This document shows positions 63,540 to 64,000 of a stretch of 64,000 nucleotides of DNA, piece by piece. Origin of the DNA: Georgfuchsia toluolica (GTDB lineage: Bacteria > Pseudomonadota > Gammaproteobacteria > Burkholderiales > Rhodocyclaceae); NCBI RefSeq assembly GCF_907163265.1, contig NZ_CAJQUM010000001.1:3224001-3288000 (forward strand). Reading direction: 5' to 3'. Made by a program: the position numbers and the translations under genes. Each line of letters starts with the position of its first letter. The stretch's first letter is position 1. Under the pieces are notes generated by a model. That model ran no database searches and had not been told where the DNA came from. It worked only from the letters and a program-made list of their open reading frames with translations.

Positions 63540-64000
63540 ATGGCTATTGCCAAGAAACCGGCGGCGAAGAAAACTGCTGCCAAGAAGCCCGCAGCAAAGA
63601 AAGCCGCCAAGAAACCGGCGGTGAAGAAGGCTGTCAAGAAACCGGCGGCGAAGAAAACTGCAGCCAAGAAACCGGCTGCAAAAAAAGTAGCCAAGAAACC
63701 GGCGGCGAAGAAGGTCGCCAAGAAACCGGCGGCGAAAAAAGTCGCAAAAAAGGCCGCGAAAAAGCCGGCTGCGAAAAAGGCTGCCAAGAAGCCGGCGAAA
63801 AAGGCCGCGAAAAAGCCGGCTGCGAAAAAGGCTGCCAAGAAGCCGGCGAAAAAGGCCGCGAAAAAGCCGGCTGCGAAAAAGGCGGTAGCAAAGAAGCCTG
63901 CTGCGCCCGCGCCTGCTGCGTCGATTCCGTCGACGGCTGCTGCGCCCGGGTTGAAGTCGTCGCTGAATCCTGCGGCGGCTTGGCCGTTCCCGACCGGCTC
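63540..64000 (+). CDS. Histone H1-like Lys/Ala/Pro-rich DNA-binding protein (3' end cut off by window)
   Basis: It starts MAIAKKPAAKKTAAKK and runs on as KKPAAKK repeats for about 120 residues, then turns to APAPAASIPSTAAAPGLKSS and continues past the window edge. Such eukaryotic H1-like basic tails occur in betaproteobacteria and in AlgP/HctB-like proteins that compact DNA. The ATG at 63540 has GGAGG at good spacing. The coding repeat contains a perfect 51-bp tandem duplication, so repeat number may vary between strains. Confidence 0.88.
   Translation, partial: MAIAKKPAAKKTAAKKPAAKKAAKKPAVKKAVKKPAAKKTAAKKPAAKKVAKKPAAKKVAKKPAAKKVAKKAAKKPAAKKAAKKPAKKAAKKPAAKKAAKKPAKKAAKKPAAKKAVAKKPAAPAPAASIPSTAAAPGLKSSLNPAAAWPFPTG
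63780..63881 (+). repeat. Perfect 51-bp tandem repeat within the histone-like gene
   Basis: Two identical 51-bp units (63780-63830 and 63831-63881, each 17 codons) lie back to back, and part of a further unit precedes them. The unit starts GCTGCCAAGAAGCCGGCGAA. In-frame length means copy-number change would keep the reading frame. Confidence 0.9.

Noticed and set aside
63398-63838. A Phe/Ala-rich minus-strand frame
   Set aside because: It is the antisense reading of the lysine/alanine repeats of the histone-like gene.

Overview
The window is GC-rich bacterial chromosome, dense with genes, and reads as a betaproteobacterium. The closest fit is Rhodocyclales or a neighbouring Sulfuritalea/Sterolibacteriaceae-like lineage. 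This rests on gene order and protein character (bioB/comF, trmL-gpsA-secB-grxC-rhodanese-envC-ctpA-moeB, ribD-nrdR-glyA, hslVU, pilSR-ampD, a lysine/alanine-rich histone H1-like protein). No tRNA, rRNA, CRISPR array or insertion sequence was seen.

Layout. 1-4.2 kb: a truncated RND-efflux outer-membrane lipoprotein gene, bioC, bioB and a divergent comF-family gene. 4.3-21.0 kb: a near-complete MSHA-type type IV pilus cluster on the minus strand, in transcription order mshE-G-F-B-A-I-I2-J-K-L-M-N-Q-C-D-O-P. It has an intrinsic terminator after the major pilin gene and an apparent frameshift in a G tract of mshQ. 21-37 kb: housekeeping genes (trmL, gpsA, SH3 protein, secB, grxC, rhodanese, envC-like, ctpA, moeB, alcohol dehydrogenase, ribD, nrdR, glyA, MFS symporter, pmbA, yjgA, mog, short-chain dehydrogenase). 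37-40.6 kb: a long structured leader, then an operon of an Nramp-related transporter, a 57-residue membrane peptide and a soluble PRC/MgtE-N/CBS protein; this is probably a magnesium uptake system and is the most interesting locus. 40.7-45.4 kb: a low-GC HNH endonuclease, a flavin reductase, gpmI, a copper chaperone and an AEC transporter. 45.5-51 kb: hslVU downstream of a zinc-type ABC permease, binding protein, porin and DUF2946 protein, with no ATPase gene. 51-56 kb: a cluster with nitric-oxide or oxygen-limitation character (multi-helix membrane protein, DUF2249, hemerythrin, YgbA-like protein, sulfide:quinone oxidoreductase) with a perfect FNR/DNR box. 56-64 kb: a PAS-GGDEF-EAL protein, a PP0621-like protein, pilS, pilR, ampD and the start of a histone H1-like gene.

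The genes connect through surface motility and attachment: MshE carries a c-di-GMP-binding N-terminus, a dual GGDEF/EAL protein lies in the same window, and PilSR usually controls type IV pilin.

The intergenic spaces hold several dispersed palindromic repeat families. One is built on CCACAGAGGACACAGAG and runs into the ends of neighbouring genes. Another contains two hairpins whose stems differ between copies by compensatory changes.
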